Counted from the stretch's first letter, positions 23,206-34,971 are shown. The stretch is 64,000 nt of DNA from Tamarix chinensis (GCA_030549775.1 CM060174.1:15921193-15985192); one strand, 5' to 3'. Notes: generated by a model not told the origin, from the sequence alone. Numbers and translations: made by a program.

Positions 23206-25234
23206 AAGCCCGGAGGTGTAGCAGCGTAAGGATATGGTTAAGGCTTTTTATGTGTAATAATGTGCTATGTGTGTTGGTTTGATGGGTGTGTTTTATATTT
23301 TATATTATCATGTTCTTATGGCATAGCTTGCTAAGCATGGAGTTAAGGTAAGTTGCATGTGTTTATGATATGACATACATGATAGGAGGTCCTTAGTATA
23401 ATGATGTGGTTGTAAGAGAAATGGAAAAGAATGAGGAAAGTGAGTTGACTAAAAATGGTAATGATTACCTAAATATCTTATGACCTATGTATGGATAATA
23501 AGAGGAATAATATGAATGAAATTAAGGAAATAGATCAAATATGCATGGGAAGCCTAGGGTTTGCATGGGATGGTTAGCCTTTGCATGGGGATGACTTTTA
23601 CATGGTAAAAGTTGATTTGAGGATTGAGTAAGGCAAGGGAAGAACTGTTAGGGCGATTGGAGTCAATATGTGAAAAATAGTATGTGAAGTGATGTAAAGA
23701 TTTATGGGGGATTTGACTAGGGTTTTGAGGGACACCCTAAATAAGAGAAATGTGTAAGGGAGGAAATGGAAATGGTTAGAATGAGGATAAAGGATGGAAG
23801 GGGTGTCACACGGGGGAAAAGTGAGTCAAGTGAGAAAAATGTATTTGGGTGTTGAGTGAGTGGCATAAAAGAAAGGAGAAGTATTAGGGTTTTCGGGGAG
23901 CTAACTAGGGTTTTTGGTGATCATGTGTGGGATATGAATAGTGAGGTTAGAATGCCAAGTGTGGATTGAGGGAAGTGATAGTTTAGGTAATAAAGAAGAG
24001 TTTTGGATTCACAATGAGTGGAAAAAGATGGAAGAAAGTTTCGAGATCATGGGTTGTGTTGGATATGTGTCATGTGGAAGAGGTGATGGTAAGTAAGAGT
24101 GATGGATGAATAACATTGTATTGGGAAAGAGAGGTGCTAGAGATTTGGGATGGCCAACTAGGATTTCGTGGCCACGTGTACTATATGGGGAGTAAAAGTT
24201 GGTACTTGGGGATGAATCGAGTGAGAAGATAAATTGGAGAAGTATGAGTTCTAGGGGATAGAGGCAGGTTGGGCCATATAGGCCAAATTAGGGTTCTCCA
24301 GAAGAAAACCTTAGAGAGTGATATTAAGTTGATTTAGAAATATGGAGAGTGGGCCTCGGATTTTTCATGGTAATGAGGAAAGAGTGAGAAAGGATATTTA
24401 GATGTACTAGAAGAAGTAAAAGTCCCACAATATGGGATAGGATTGTCGGGAAACCGAGTGGGTTGAGCATGTCTAGTCGGAGTTGTGTGTGGAATAAAAT
24501 ACAATAAAACACTAAGCACTTAAATTGAAAGATCATTGAGCGAGGGCCTAGAGAGGTTATATATTTTCTGGTCCACCGGCCATAATAGTGGTCAGGAGCG
24601 TTCTGCCCTACTGAGTGATTCTCCCGTCCACCGGCTATAATAGTGGTTAGGAGCGTTTTGTCTTGTTGAGTGTTTCTAGTCCACCAACTATAATAGTGGG
24701 GGATTCCGGGCTCGATAAACCAAACTTTGCATGGTAGTAAGTCATGTGAAGATACTAATTATTTACATTGGAACACCTCGTGAGTCGGAGCTAGTGAGGA
24801 TATATTGAAATGCCCCGAAAATTCCTAATTTTAAATAGTATATTTAAATGAGGTTTTATTATAAAAGTTAATTAAGTATATTACTTTATTTAAAATAAAA
24901 GGAAATTAATTAGGGAAAATCAAGAATAAATTTATAAGTATTTTAATTAGGAGGAATTTGGATATTTTAACTAGTCAAGGATTTTAATTTGGGAGTTAAT
25001 TAAATAAATTATATTATTTAAAATAAGAAGGAGAAAATAGTTTGAAATTAATATTAATTTTATAAATAATTTAATGGAAGAAAATTTGGATGTTTTGCTA
25101 ATTAAAATGGAATTTATGGAAAATCTTTTAAAAATCCTAATTTAGCCTAAAAAGGGATTTAAATATTATTTTATTTAAATATTATTATTTTTAAATATTC
25201 TAAATTTTTAGATTAATTTATTTGGCCCTAACCT

Positions 25235-25560
25235 AGCTATTGTTCTTTTCCTTTTTCCTTTTTTTCTTTTTCTTTCTTCCTTTTCCTTTCTTTTTCTTCT
25301 TTTTCTTTTTCCTCTTCTTTTTCCTCGAACTGGGCCAGCCGCGGCCCAGTTCTTCTTTTTCTTTCTTCTTCTTCTTCGGCCCAGCCCGCGCCCGCACGAC
25401 GTCCTCCTTCCGCCCCGTGTCGCACCGTGTTTTGCCTTCTTTTCCACTGAAACCCGTCGTTTCATTTAATGACTCCTTCCGCCCGATTCTCCCTTTTTCT
25501 TTTCTTTTCCCTGGCTGACCGGTTTGCCTCCCTTCCTTCTTCCTTCTTCCTCCCTTCTCC
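25235..25560 (+). repeat. Polypyrimidine tract of L1c
   Basis: A dense CT run yields Phe- and Ser-rich frames on the plus strand and Lys/Arg/Glu-rich frames on the minus strand (62-111 codons). It is low-complexity sequence at the same place as in the other units. Confidence 0.75.
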
Positions 25561-25835
25561 TCCGTCAACGATGGTGCAGTCCCGGCATCGTCAATGGCAT
25601 CTCCGGCTACGGTAATTAATACCGGTCGTTTCTTGCCTCATTGTATTAATCTTAACTCAAGGAATAAATTGGAATAAATCTTGTCTGTTATTTCTCGCCC
25701 GTTTCTTCTTCCCAGCCTCGCAAAAATTCGAAGCAAACCAAACGATGCCCGATCAATTACTACCACCAGCCACCCAATTTCTCGCATCTAATGCCTTCCT
25801 ACCGACACCCAAAACCCTATTATCCCATCCAACAT

Positions 25836-25845
25836 CTATAAAAAG
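25836..25845 (+). promoter_or_regulatory. TATA-like box of L1c
   Basis: CTATAAAAAG lies about 1.03 kb from the start of the unit and before a second C-rich segment, matching the relative place of the L1b TATA box. Confidence 0.5.
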
Positions 25846-26379
25846 CCTGATTGTAGGAGTTGTGGAAGATTTTTCTTTCCCGAAACCCTCGGCGAGGGCT
25901 GCCATCATCGAGACTTTAGACGCCTCTTTCGCCTCCGTTAGCCAACTTCAACGTCACCGAAACATTCCATTTTCTTCCCTGAAATTTCATCTAATTAACT
26001 AAACCATTTTTACCTCTCGATTCTTCTTGCACGAGCCTCCATAAACGTGCAAAGTTGGCTACTTGTTTCGCCAGAATTTTTACCCCGAAGCCTTAAACCA
26101 CCGTCCGCCGCCACCTTTGGCTGCAACACCACCATCATTTTGTCCCTCTCCTCCTCGGCAACAATAAACACCTCTTATATCACCTCAATTCTCCCTATCT
26201 TTTTCCCAACATTCATCTTTCCCTCTTTTTTTCTATTTTTCTGGCCACCGCCGCCACCGCCGTGAACCACCGCCGGTGCCGCCTATCCCCACCCGCTTAA
26301 GGTTGAAACCTAGACCCTCTCAACCATTTTCCATATTATTATAAGCCTTGATTTAATTTATTTCAATTATTTACATGTA

Positions 26380-26860
26380 AATACCATTATTATTATTCTT
26401 AATATTTATATTCTTAGTATGTTTTATTATTAGTAGTAGTAGTATTATTGTTTTATTATTATTTATGTTGAGGGTTGAAGCCCTATTGTATTTTAATTCG
26501 ATTTTATTATTATTCCCCTTATTATTTCTTTTATTACTATTATTATTATTAATATGTTATAAGTATAATTATTATTATTATTTTATATTTCGAATTCCTA
26601 GTATTCTTATTCCATTACTATTAATGCAAATATTTTACCATTAGTGTTGTTAATAATGTTATTATTGTTATTACTATTGTTATTATTATGATGATTATTA
26701 TTATTATTGTTATTATTATTATTATTATTATTGTTATTATTATTTTTATGATTATTATTATTATTTCTATTATTATTTATATTCTCATTGATATTAGTTT
26801 TATTATCTTTGATATTATTATATTAGTATCATTATTATTATTAGGGTAAAGTCTTTAACC
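26380..26860. repeat. ATT microsatellite zone of L1c
   Basis: Interrupted ATT/TTG trinucleotide runs sit at the same module position as in L1b and L0. Confidence 0.85.
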
Positions 26861-26969
26861 CTATATTAACAAAGTTTATAATATCTCTATTATTTTTATG
26901 AAATTTAGAATTTTGTTAAAGTTATTTTATTAATATGTTATTATTTGGTCAAAGCCCTAAGGAGGCGTA

Positions 26970-26981
26970 GGAGCGTGCTCC
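26970..26981 (+). other. GGAGCGTGCTCC hairpin, L1c
   Basis: The arms GGAGC and GCTCC flank GT. The hairpin is followed 16 bases later by TTTAGGTAAGG, a match to a plant 5' splice-site consensus. Confidence 0.6.
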
Positions 26982-27329
26982 AAGACCGGTGACATTTTAG
27001 GTAAGGGTTTACTAAGGCCATTGTGTGCTTCTATGCATGATGTGCTTCATATGCTATGCATTATATGTTCATGAGTATTAATTATGTCGTATATGATATG
27101 ACGTGGTGTGGAAGTATGTTTTTGTATGGGATGTGTATTATTTATGTATGATGATATGTGTTGTGATCCTGTAAGACATGCATGTGAGAATGTTAATGTG
27201 GTTGTGTGGGAAAGAGGATGAAAAATGAGGATGGAGAAATAAGTTGACCAAGAGATGTAAGTTGACGTAAGTATCTTAATGATTATGGGTGGAAAAATAA
27301 AATGGGAAATGTAGGGTTTCGTGGGAGAC

Positions 27330-27860
27330 ATTTATGATGTTATATGAGAGAATTGAATTTCTGGTTTGTTAGGGAGAATCTAATTTATGATGTTATTTGG
27401 GAGAATGTAATTTATGATATTAAATGGAAGAATCTAATTTATGATTTAATTGGGAGAATCTAATTTATGATTTGTTTGGGGGAATTCAATTTATGGTTTT
27501 GCTTGGGAGATTCTAAACTATGATTTTATGTGGGAGAATCTAACTTATAGTCTTGTATGGGAGAATCTAAATTGTGGTTATGAAAGGGGAGAATCTAATC
27601 AATTGTATTATGTGGACAAATCTTGGGTTTTGCTATGGATTGAATTTAGGGTTTTATAAGGCAGAATCGTGGGTTGAATGGTGGTACTAATGGTTGCATG
27701 GTGGTATTAGGATTGGTATGATGTTACTAAGGTTTGTATGGTGGTATTTATGGTTATATTGTGGTATTAGGGTTTGTATGATGTTACTGAGGTTTGTATG
27801 GTGGTAATTATAGCTGTTTGGTGGTATTAGGGTTTACATGTTGGCATTAATGGTTGGATG
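27330..27860 (+). repeat. Two adjacent minisatellites in L1c
   Basis: The first (27340-27600) repeats GGGAGAATCTAATTTATGAT-type units of about 27-31 bp, roughly nine times. The second (27680-27860) repeats GGTTTGTATGGTGGTATTA-type units of about 28-31 bp, roughly six times. Neither unit occurs in L1a or L1b. Confidence 0.8.
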
Positions 27861-28239
27861 ACAATATTAGGGTTCGCATGGTTGAAATTAGGGTTTCACA
27901 TGGAATTTATGAACTCTGGGTTGTTGTGATTAACTAAGATTGGAGTGGATAATTGTGGTTTGTTATGATTAACTAAGGCGTGGAGTGGCTAATTATGGTT
28001 GGTATGGTTAAATAGAGTTTGGAGTGGTTAACTATGGTTTGTTGTGGTTAATTGAGGTATGTGGTGGCTGATTAGGGTTTTTGTGTTATCATGTGTATGT
28101 GGTGACTTAAGTGTAATTATGATGGTGGAATTTTATGATTTGTGATGTGTGATGACTTATGCATGTCCAGGGTGAAATCTTTGAATAAAATATTTAAGAC
28201 ATTAATCACTTAAAGTGAAAGATTATTGAGCTGGGTCCA

Positions 28240-28585
28240 ACCGATCCACCGGTTAGGAATAGTGGTTATGGTTATTACCCTATGTGAGACCGGTCCACAG
28301 GCAAATAATAGAGGTGTAGACTTTGTCCCGCAAGTGTCCGGTCCACCGGCGAATAATAGTGGGGGACTCGAGCTCAATAAAAATGAACCCGAGTTTGTTA
28401 AAGACACTTAAAATATATTAATAACTTACAGTGGAACCCCATGTGAGCAGGAACCAGACCGGTCCACCGGCAAATAATAGTGGTGTGGACTTTGTCCCGC
28501 AAGTGACCGGTCCACCAGCAAATAATAGTGGTGTGGACCTTGTCCCGCAAGTGACCGGCCCACCGGTTATAATAGTGGGGTGTTC
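28240..28585 (+). repeat. 48-bp module array, L1c
   Basis: Copies of CCGGTCCACCGGC, AATAATAGTGG and GTGTGGACTTTGTCCCGC begin at 28461, 28509 and 28557, an exact 48-bp period. A decayed set lies at 28240-28360. Because 48 is a multiple of three, a small frame (28431-28628) reads a repeated TGPPANNSGVDFVPQV peptide. Other units do not keep this frame. Confidence 0.8.
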
Positions 28586-28798
28586 CTGTGATTACATGGA
28601 TTTGATAAAAAGGCATGATGTGTATTGAATTCCGATAAAAGATTAATTAAGTAATTAATCTGGACTATGATTGGGCCTTTGTGTATGTACCTGAATGTTT
28701 GGTCGATATTATGATATGATGATGGTCTTTATGTCCTTTTATTATTATGCATGATTTTATGTGCTTATGTGTTGGCCTTAGTGCTCGGTTACCTTACT

Positions 28799-28815
28799 CA
28801 GTACGTAGCGTACTG
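28799..28815 (+). other. CAGTAC hairpin, L1c
   Basis: CAGTACGTAGCGTACTG is identical to the L1b copy, again followed by ATCACCC...GGGTGCTGCTCATTCC. Confidence 0.75.
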
Positions 28816-29132
28816 ATCACCCTTTTCATGGGTGCTGCTCATTCCCACAAGTAGTATGTCCTTCTGATTTGTGCAGGTGGGTGAGATATCCGGTGGGGAT
28901 GTGTGTTGAGTTGTGGTTGGCTCAAGTTCGAGAGAGTTGTGGCCATATTTCAGTCTCTATGTAATTTTATTTATTTCTATTAATCTTTTATCGGTTGTAA
29001 TCTATTTCTCCTTTTAATTTGAATAATAATTCTTTATGCGTACTCTTACTTTTGTTTTACAACCGTTTAATGCTTTCGGAGTTTAGTTGTCTTGATTTAT
29101 AATTGATGGATTACTATTTCCTTTAGCCTTAG

Positions 29133-29178
29133 CACTTGGTACTGGAACGGTCGGAGAGAACCGGTCTGGTACTAAGTG
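29133..29178 (+). other. Conserved 3' stem-loop, L1c
   Basis: The arms CACTTGGTAC (29133-29142) and GTACTAAGTG (29169-29178) pair with one G-T pair. The loop holds GGAACGG...GAACCGG. Confidence 0.75.
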
Positions 29179-29428
29179 TGGCGGTAACATTCCCAGAATT
29201 CATAAGTTTTAAGTGTTTCTATCTTAATTGCTTCCACTTTTCAAAAAAAAAATTAGTGAATTTTGGGGTGTTACATATATATTTTCCGACCCACCGGCAA
29301 TAGTAGTGGTCAGGTGCGTTCCATCCTGTGGAGTGTTTGTAACACCCCCAAATTTCACTCCTGAAAAATTTCGATTTTTAAAAGAATAACGCAGAAGCTA
29401 AAACACAATTTGGGAAATGTTACCGCCA

Positions 29429-29473
29429 CACCTAACACAAGATAAATGTCCACCATCTATCTCATACTAGATG
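29429..29473 (-). other. Conserved 3' stem-loop, L1d
   Basis: The plus-strand arms are CACCTAACAC (29429-29438) and ATACTAGATG (29464-29473). In the element's sense they pair over ten positions when G-T pairs are allowed. Confidence 0.65.
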
Positions 29474-29951
29474 TAAGGCTAAAACTTGTCCAATAAAGTT
29501 CAACCAACATCTATGCAGTGAGGATAAACTCCCACAAGGAGATAGCCATATACAGATGGAAAGTGAACAATTTCACTGAATAAAATCATCGCTGAATAAA
29601 TCAACGGAAACCTGTAAAATGATCCTGGACTTTAAAACTTAAAAAGATAAAGGATATTAAATCCAAATACATCTCCCACAAAATTACAAACCAACTAAAT
29701 ACAAATCAAATGAATGATTTATACACCAAAATAATACATTTGAGATACAATAAAATCTGAAAAGAGAACCAAGGGGCATCCCAACAGTGGAACCAACTTT
29801 ATTTGCTAAATCGAATCACCGGATAGCCTAATCTCAAAATCCAAGGAAAACATTCCTCCCAACAATAACACATTTAATACTGAACCTGCACAAATGGTCT
29901 GCTCCCCACCATCAGTAGATCATCACATGACCCAAACAATCAAGGTAGTAT

Positions 29952-29970
29952 CAGTACAGGTCCGGTACTG
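29952..29970 (-). other. CAGTAC hairpin, L1d
   Basis: CAGTACAGGTCCGGTACTG has arms CAGTAC and GTACTG with a GGTCC-containing loop, in the same context as the L2 copy (then AGTAAATCAAGACTACCC). Confidence 0.65.
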
Positions 29971-30874
29971 AGTAAATCAAGACTACCCTACTCATGGAAA
30001 GAAACATAATACATATAAGATAAGGCAACATTCAGCTTACAATACTTATGTTCAATTATACATGCGATACATACGTCATTCTACTCATACAATAATTCAT
30101 GCTAGATTATACATATGATACACACACCATAAAACATGGAGTCACAGACTCATACTTATAATACATGACCAGACATAACAATACATAAGGTACAAGCGTA
30201 CAAGAAATTATGATCACATGCTAAGAATCACATGCTACCCTAGAATATATCATTCTACACACAAGTCCCACATGTGATTTAAATAATATATCATATGATA
30301 ATTGAATATAGACATTTATCATATGGAAACACTATTGTATGATAGAATCAAGAGACATGTATAGGAAATAGAAATAAAAAGTCCAAGAGCCAACGAGAAT
30401 AATTCGTGATTGTATTCCTTTATTATGATCACCACCATTTGTTTATATTATCTTGAGGACGGAGACTCGAAGAGATCGTAACAAATAATCTAGTACTCGA
30501 ACGGTACTAGCCCTAGCTAGCCCGCCCAGAAACGTAACCAGACCACCAATAAATATGACACCTAATCACTTAAGTATGCATACTCCCTATAGGGCCAAAA
30601 TATATCGAGACACCTATAGAGTAGAAGAGGGCCTCTCCGGACCTCGTAAGGCACCCAAGATCACATAATAGAAAACATCAGAATGGTACCAAGTGAATCC
30701 CAAACCTAACTCGGATATCTACCCCGAGTGATATAAGTCCCACTCAAGATCTTTCACTTTAAGTGATTAATATTTTATTCAAGGATTTAGCCAATCATAA
30801 ATTAGGCCCACATAACAGCACTTAGCTCACATCCATCAACACAATGACTTTCCATTATTACATCAATTTCAAAT

Positions 30875-31052
30875 GGCATTAAAGCCGGTCAATTTTAAGC
30901 GGCATTAAAGCCAAACCAGTCCAAACGGCGTTAAAGCCGAACCAATCCAAATGTCATTAAAGCCGATCGATTTCAGGGGCATTAAAGCCAAACCAATTTA
31001 AGTGGCATTAAAGCCGATCGGTTCCAGAGGCATTAAAGCTGAATAAGTCCAT
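30875..31052. repeat. 26-bp tandem array GGCATTAAAGCC in L1d
   Basis: About seven copies occur, with starts at 30875, 30901 and 30927 giving an exact 26-bp period at first. Each copy begins GGCATTAAAGCC, a 12-bp near-palindrome, followed by a variable GAACCAATCCAAA-like half. L2 lacks the array. Confidence 0.9.
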
Positions 31053-34000
31053 GGCATAAAATACAATATAAGGCATCATGCAATTTCAATCCATACTAAA
31101 CCCTTCGCACACTTACACACATAGAATATTCAAGCGTCATATTAACACGCGTTGCATTGAGGCTACAAATTCATATGTTCATACAATTATCATATAGGAC
31201 ATAGCATATGCTTGACATAATTAAATAATCGATAAGCATCATCATCACCTTCCACTCCAACCAGACATACATCGAGGATTCGTCATAAGTAAAGGTAAGT
31301 AATGCCTTACCTAAGTCCAAAGCTAGCTAAGCAAATTGAGAAAGAGAGAGCTATCAAAAGCTCGACAATCCACGAGAATGTTTTCCTAGATTACTGATGG
31401 AAATCGGAACTAGGTTAGAAACTATCTTATCAATCAATAATTTAAGTATATAAAATCAACACAAACGGACACAAACAACCTTTCCTGAAAAACGTACCCA
31501 AAACCTATGACTTGCGAGCGTAGTTCGATTAAGATTTAAAATTAAATATTAACCAAATCGGATTAACACTTATCACTTGGGACATTTCAAATTGATTTGG
31601 AAAGTCGGGGAAAGAATAATAGATTATAAGCTATTTTATCAAAAATGACTTATTCATTAGGTTTTACAATCCAAATGACAACCAACCATTTGCATAGAAC
31701 CAAATCCAATCTGATAAGATAAAAACATAATTCAAATGATTTAAAGTCAAATCCGGAAATCGATTAGGTAAAAGAAGCATAGCATAATTAATTATATAAA
31801 ACCATCTCCGGAAATTAGGGTTTTTAATACCCACACTACGAATTGACTAATTAACTTTTATTATCTCAAATTAATAGCTTAAGAGTACAATTATACTAAT
31901 TTTAAATAAATCTAGATAATCAATTTTAACAAAAGCAATCTTCCGAGTAGCCAACTTAAGACTATCGGTTTCCGAAATTAGTGTTTCACAACCCAAGACA
32001 TAAATTTGAATAATTCAAATCAATTAATTATAATCGAAGGTATTAGAATGCATATAGGATCATTTCAACTATTTCTATAAATTTAATTTTAGAAAAACAA
32101 CTATACAAATGATAAATTTCATTTGAATTTTAGGGTTTTAGGCCCGAAAATACAATTCGGTTAAATTTTATAAATTTAATTAAATTGAATGTTTAGAAAT
32201 GCAATTTGACATATTTTATAACATATCATATAATCAATTGCTCAAAACTAATAAAAGAAATACATAATTTAGCATAATTAAAGTTTGTGAGCCCGGAACG
32301 TAAATCCGATCAATTCTTGCTAAGATATATAAATTGATGATTCAGAAATGTAATTAAATGTATTCTAATGTAAATTATATAATTAATTGAATAAAGCAAC
32401 CCGATTACACAATCCAATTTAAACCCGCAAGAGTTTTGACCTAAAAATCCAATTCCAATCAATTTCACACAATTTTCCCAAATCAACACTTTCAATATAA
32501 AATTAAATACGTTTCACATGATATTACAAAATCAATTGAGTAAAACGACTCAATTATGCAACCCAATTTCATTACACACGAATTTTGACATAAAAGGTCA
32601 ATTCCGATTAATTCCACATAAATTTCTCAAATTGACAATTCCAACATGAAATTAGATACATTTCATAGCATATTGTAAAATCAATTTACCCAAAATAGCT
32701 AAATCGGATGATTCCGAAAATTCGGGCATAACCCGGCCCAAAAATTTAATTTTCACAAATCAACCAAATACACTACAATTAACCACTCTAAATCAATCAT
32801 ACAACATATATATACATAATCAAACAATCAATTTAGCTTTCATAAGCTAATTTATACTCAATTAATCAAATCAAAAGTTAGGGTTTTTAGAATTTTATAC
32901 CAAACAAAACCAACCAATCGGGACAAGAGAAGGCCGGAGAAGCTTCGTCGGAGGGCAAGGACAACTCGCTGGTGTTCGTGAGACGTTGGCGGTGACCGGA
33001 CAGTGGCGCTGTCACTCCTGTTCGCTGCTACTACTTCCATCCGCTGCTGCTGCACTTCTGCGGCATTTGCTGCGGCTGTTGCTGCAGCATTTGCGACGGC
33101 TGCTGCACGGCGGTTGTGATCGGCGATGGCTGGAGGTCGGGTAGCGTGGAGAAGCAAGGAGAAGATGGAGATGAGGGCTGCGTTTTTGGGTGCAGAACAG
33201 GGACAGGTCGGGAAAGGGAAAGAGAAGAGAAGAGAAAAGAAAAGAAGAGGGGGAAGGGGCTGGTTTCGGGATTTCTGTTTCTTTTTATTATTTTTTTATT
33301 TTTACAGATACACACATATAAATAAATACTAACATCTAAAAATATTGTTGGAAAAATTTATCCAAAATTTATTTAATGAAAAATCATTTCGTAAGGTTCC
33401 AAAGGCTTAAAATCGATATAAGAGCTATATATAGAATTTCAGAAGTATTTTCGGAAGAATTTACCAATGAACCTAAAAATTTATATTATTTATGGAAATA
33501 CATTATAAGACCTTGAAATAATATTTAAAAGCATATAAGTAAATATTTAAATTAAATTCTAATAAACCGAGACTAATTTAAATAATTTTCGAAATTGATC
33601 TTCCGCAACCAAAAAAGGTAAAATGGAAAGAAATTAATTTTGGAAAGAAATCCTTAAATAAGCTTTGAAAATCTTTTTAATTTAAAACTTTCCGAAGATC
33701 TTAATAACTTCGGAAACAAATAAATTTAATGTCGGAAATATTTCTACGGATAAAATTGATAAAATAAATTTAACTATTTTAAACGGAAATTTTATAATTT
33801 AAATAATATATATCGCTAACGAAATATAACTCCAAAACAAATTCATAATAATACGATGAAGTTATAATCGAAAACGAATCTAAAATATTAAAAATCAAAA
33901 TACGAGAAAGAACGAAAATATATATTTTTAACCGAAAATCGAAATCATATGAATATAATAACATCATAGTCGTGAACGAATTTATTTAGAATCATCTGCA

Positions 34001-34154
34001 ACGACAACGATCAATTAAATTCAATTATGAAGTCGAAATTATCGATAAATCCATAAAACAAACCGAAATTAAAATAATTAAATGTTTACATCAAATTACG
34101 CTAATAAAATAATTAACCTTAATAAAATTGAATTTTAAAATATGGGGTATTACA

Positions 34155-34500
34155 GTGTTTCTGGTCCACTAGCTATAATAGTAGGGTTCTTGTACTCACG
34201 TGGAATTAATATAAGAAATGTGTGAACCAGAAGTATAAGGAATGGAAAGATACTAATTATTTACAGTGGAACAACATGTGAGTCGAGGCCAATGAGGTTA
34301 TTTATATATTTTTCGATCCATCAACTATAATAGTGGTCAAGTACATGTTACCTTGCTCAGTGATTCTAGTCCACCAGTTATAATATTGGTCAGGTGCATT
34401 TTACCTTGTGGAGTGTTTCTAGTCTACTAGTTATGATAGTGGGGTTCTCGTACTCTCATGGAATTAACATAAAAGAGATGTAAGATAAATCATTAATATA
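34155..34500 (+). repeat. TCCACCGG-type module remnants of L0
   Basis: L0 resumes after L1d with TCTGGTCCACTAGC and TATAATAGTAGGG. More modules follow at about 34310-34440, with CACTAGTTATGATAGTGG variants. The unit's first modules are at 24570-24700. Confidence 0.7.
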
Positions 34501-34615
34501 AGTTGAGCCTAATATTATAAATCTAGATTATTATCTTGAACGCCTTATGTGTTTATTCTCTTGTATGGCCTTACTTGCATGCTTCTTGCTGGTTTTACCC
34601 ATATGGTTACCTGCT

Positions 34616-34632
34616 CAGTACGTAGCGTACGG
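34616..34632 (+). other. CAGTAC hairpin, L0
   Basis: CAGTACGTAGCGTACGG is one base away from the L1b/L1c copies, followed by ACCACCC...GGTGCTGCTCATTCCC. Confidence 0.65.
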
Positions 34633-34971
34633 ACCACCCGTTTTATAGGTGCTGCTCATTCCCACAAGTAGAAGGCCCTTCTGGCTTTGTGCAGGTAGAT
34701 GATACCGTTTTTGATGCCTATGACACTTACGAGGCATCAGGCGGGGTTGAGAGATGAGCCTAGACTTATCCTAGGGATCGAGAGTGACCTGGCCGGATTC
34801 TATCTTCCATTTTTTATTTTCTATCATTGGGAACTTTAAATCCTTACTTCTGGGTTGTAACTCTTTTGTTTACCGCACTCTGATTTTCTATATGGTGAAC
34901 GATTTAGTTCTTTTATGAATGCTAGTTTTAATTATTGACTTGTGTTTGATGTTAATCCTATTCAGCCTTAG

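Larger units (their letters stand above)
24806..29275 (+). mobile_element. L1c, long-LTR unit inserted in L0
   Basis: L1c starts TGAAATGCCCC at 24806 and ends TTGGGGTGTTACA at 29275. The TSD TATAT is perfect (24801-24805 and 29276-29280). It is 4470 bp and uninterrupted. It carries the pyrimidine tract (25235-25340), a TATA-like CTATAAAAAG (25836-25845), an ATT microsatellite (26380-26860), the GGAGCGTGCTCC palindrome, two minisatellites (27330-27860), the 48-bp module array (28240-28585), the CAGTAC hairpin (28799-28815) and the 3' stem (29133-29178). No coding content was seen. Confidence 0.9.
29338..34154 (-). mobile_element. L1d, antisense long-LTR unit inserted in L0
   Basis: The plus strand reads TGTAACACCCCC at 29338 and ATGGGGTATTACA ending at 34154. 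The TSD GTGTT is perfect (29333-29337 and 34155-34159). It is 4817 bp. It resembles L2 over most of its length, for example CCACCATCTAT...ATACTAGATG near both left ends and CTAATAAAAT...GGGGTATTACA at both right ends, so both belong to one subfamily. It lies inside a TCCACCGG module of L0. It carries a 26-bp tandem array absent from L2. No coding content was seen; the 94-99 codon frames near 32858-33315 fall in its C-rich tract. Confidence 0.9.

Noticed and set aside
25208..25568. Lys/Arg/Glu-rich frames resembling nuclear proteins
   Set aside because: They are the complement of a polypyrimidine run; the low complexity explains them.
28431..28628. Small frame with repeated TGPPANNSGVDFVPQV peptide
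   Set aside because: It follows from a 48-bp tandem module. The frame is not kept in L1a or in the first L1b group (49-bp spacing), so coding is unlikely.
8465..34154. Units as DNA transposons because of 11-bp inverted ends
   Set aside because: 5-bp TSDs with TG...CA ends, TATA boxes and 4.5-5.4 kb length fit LTRs better, and no transposase is present.
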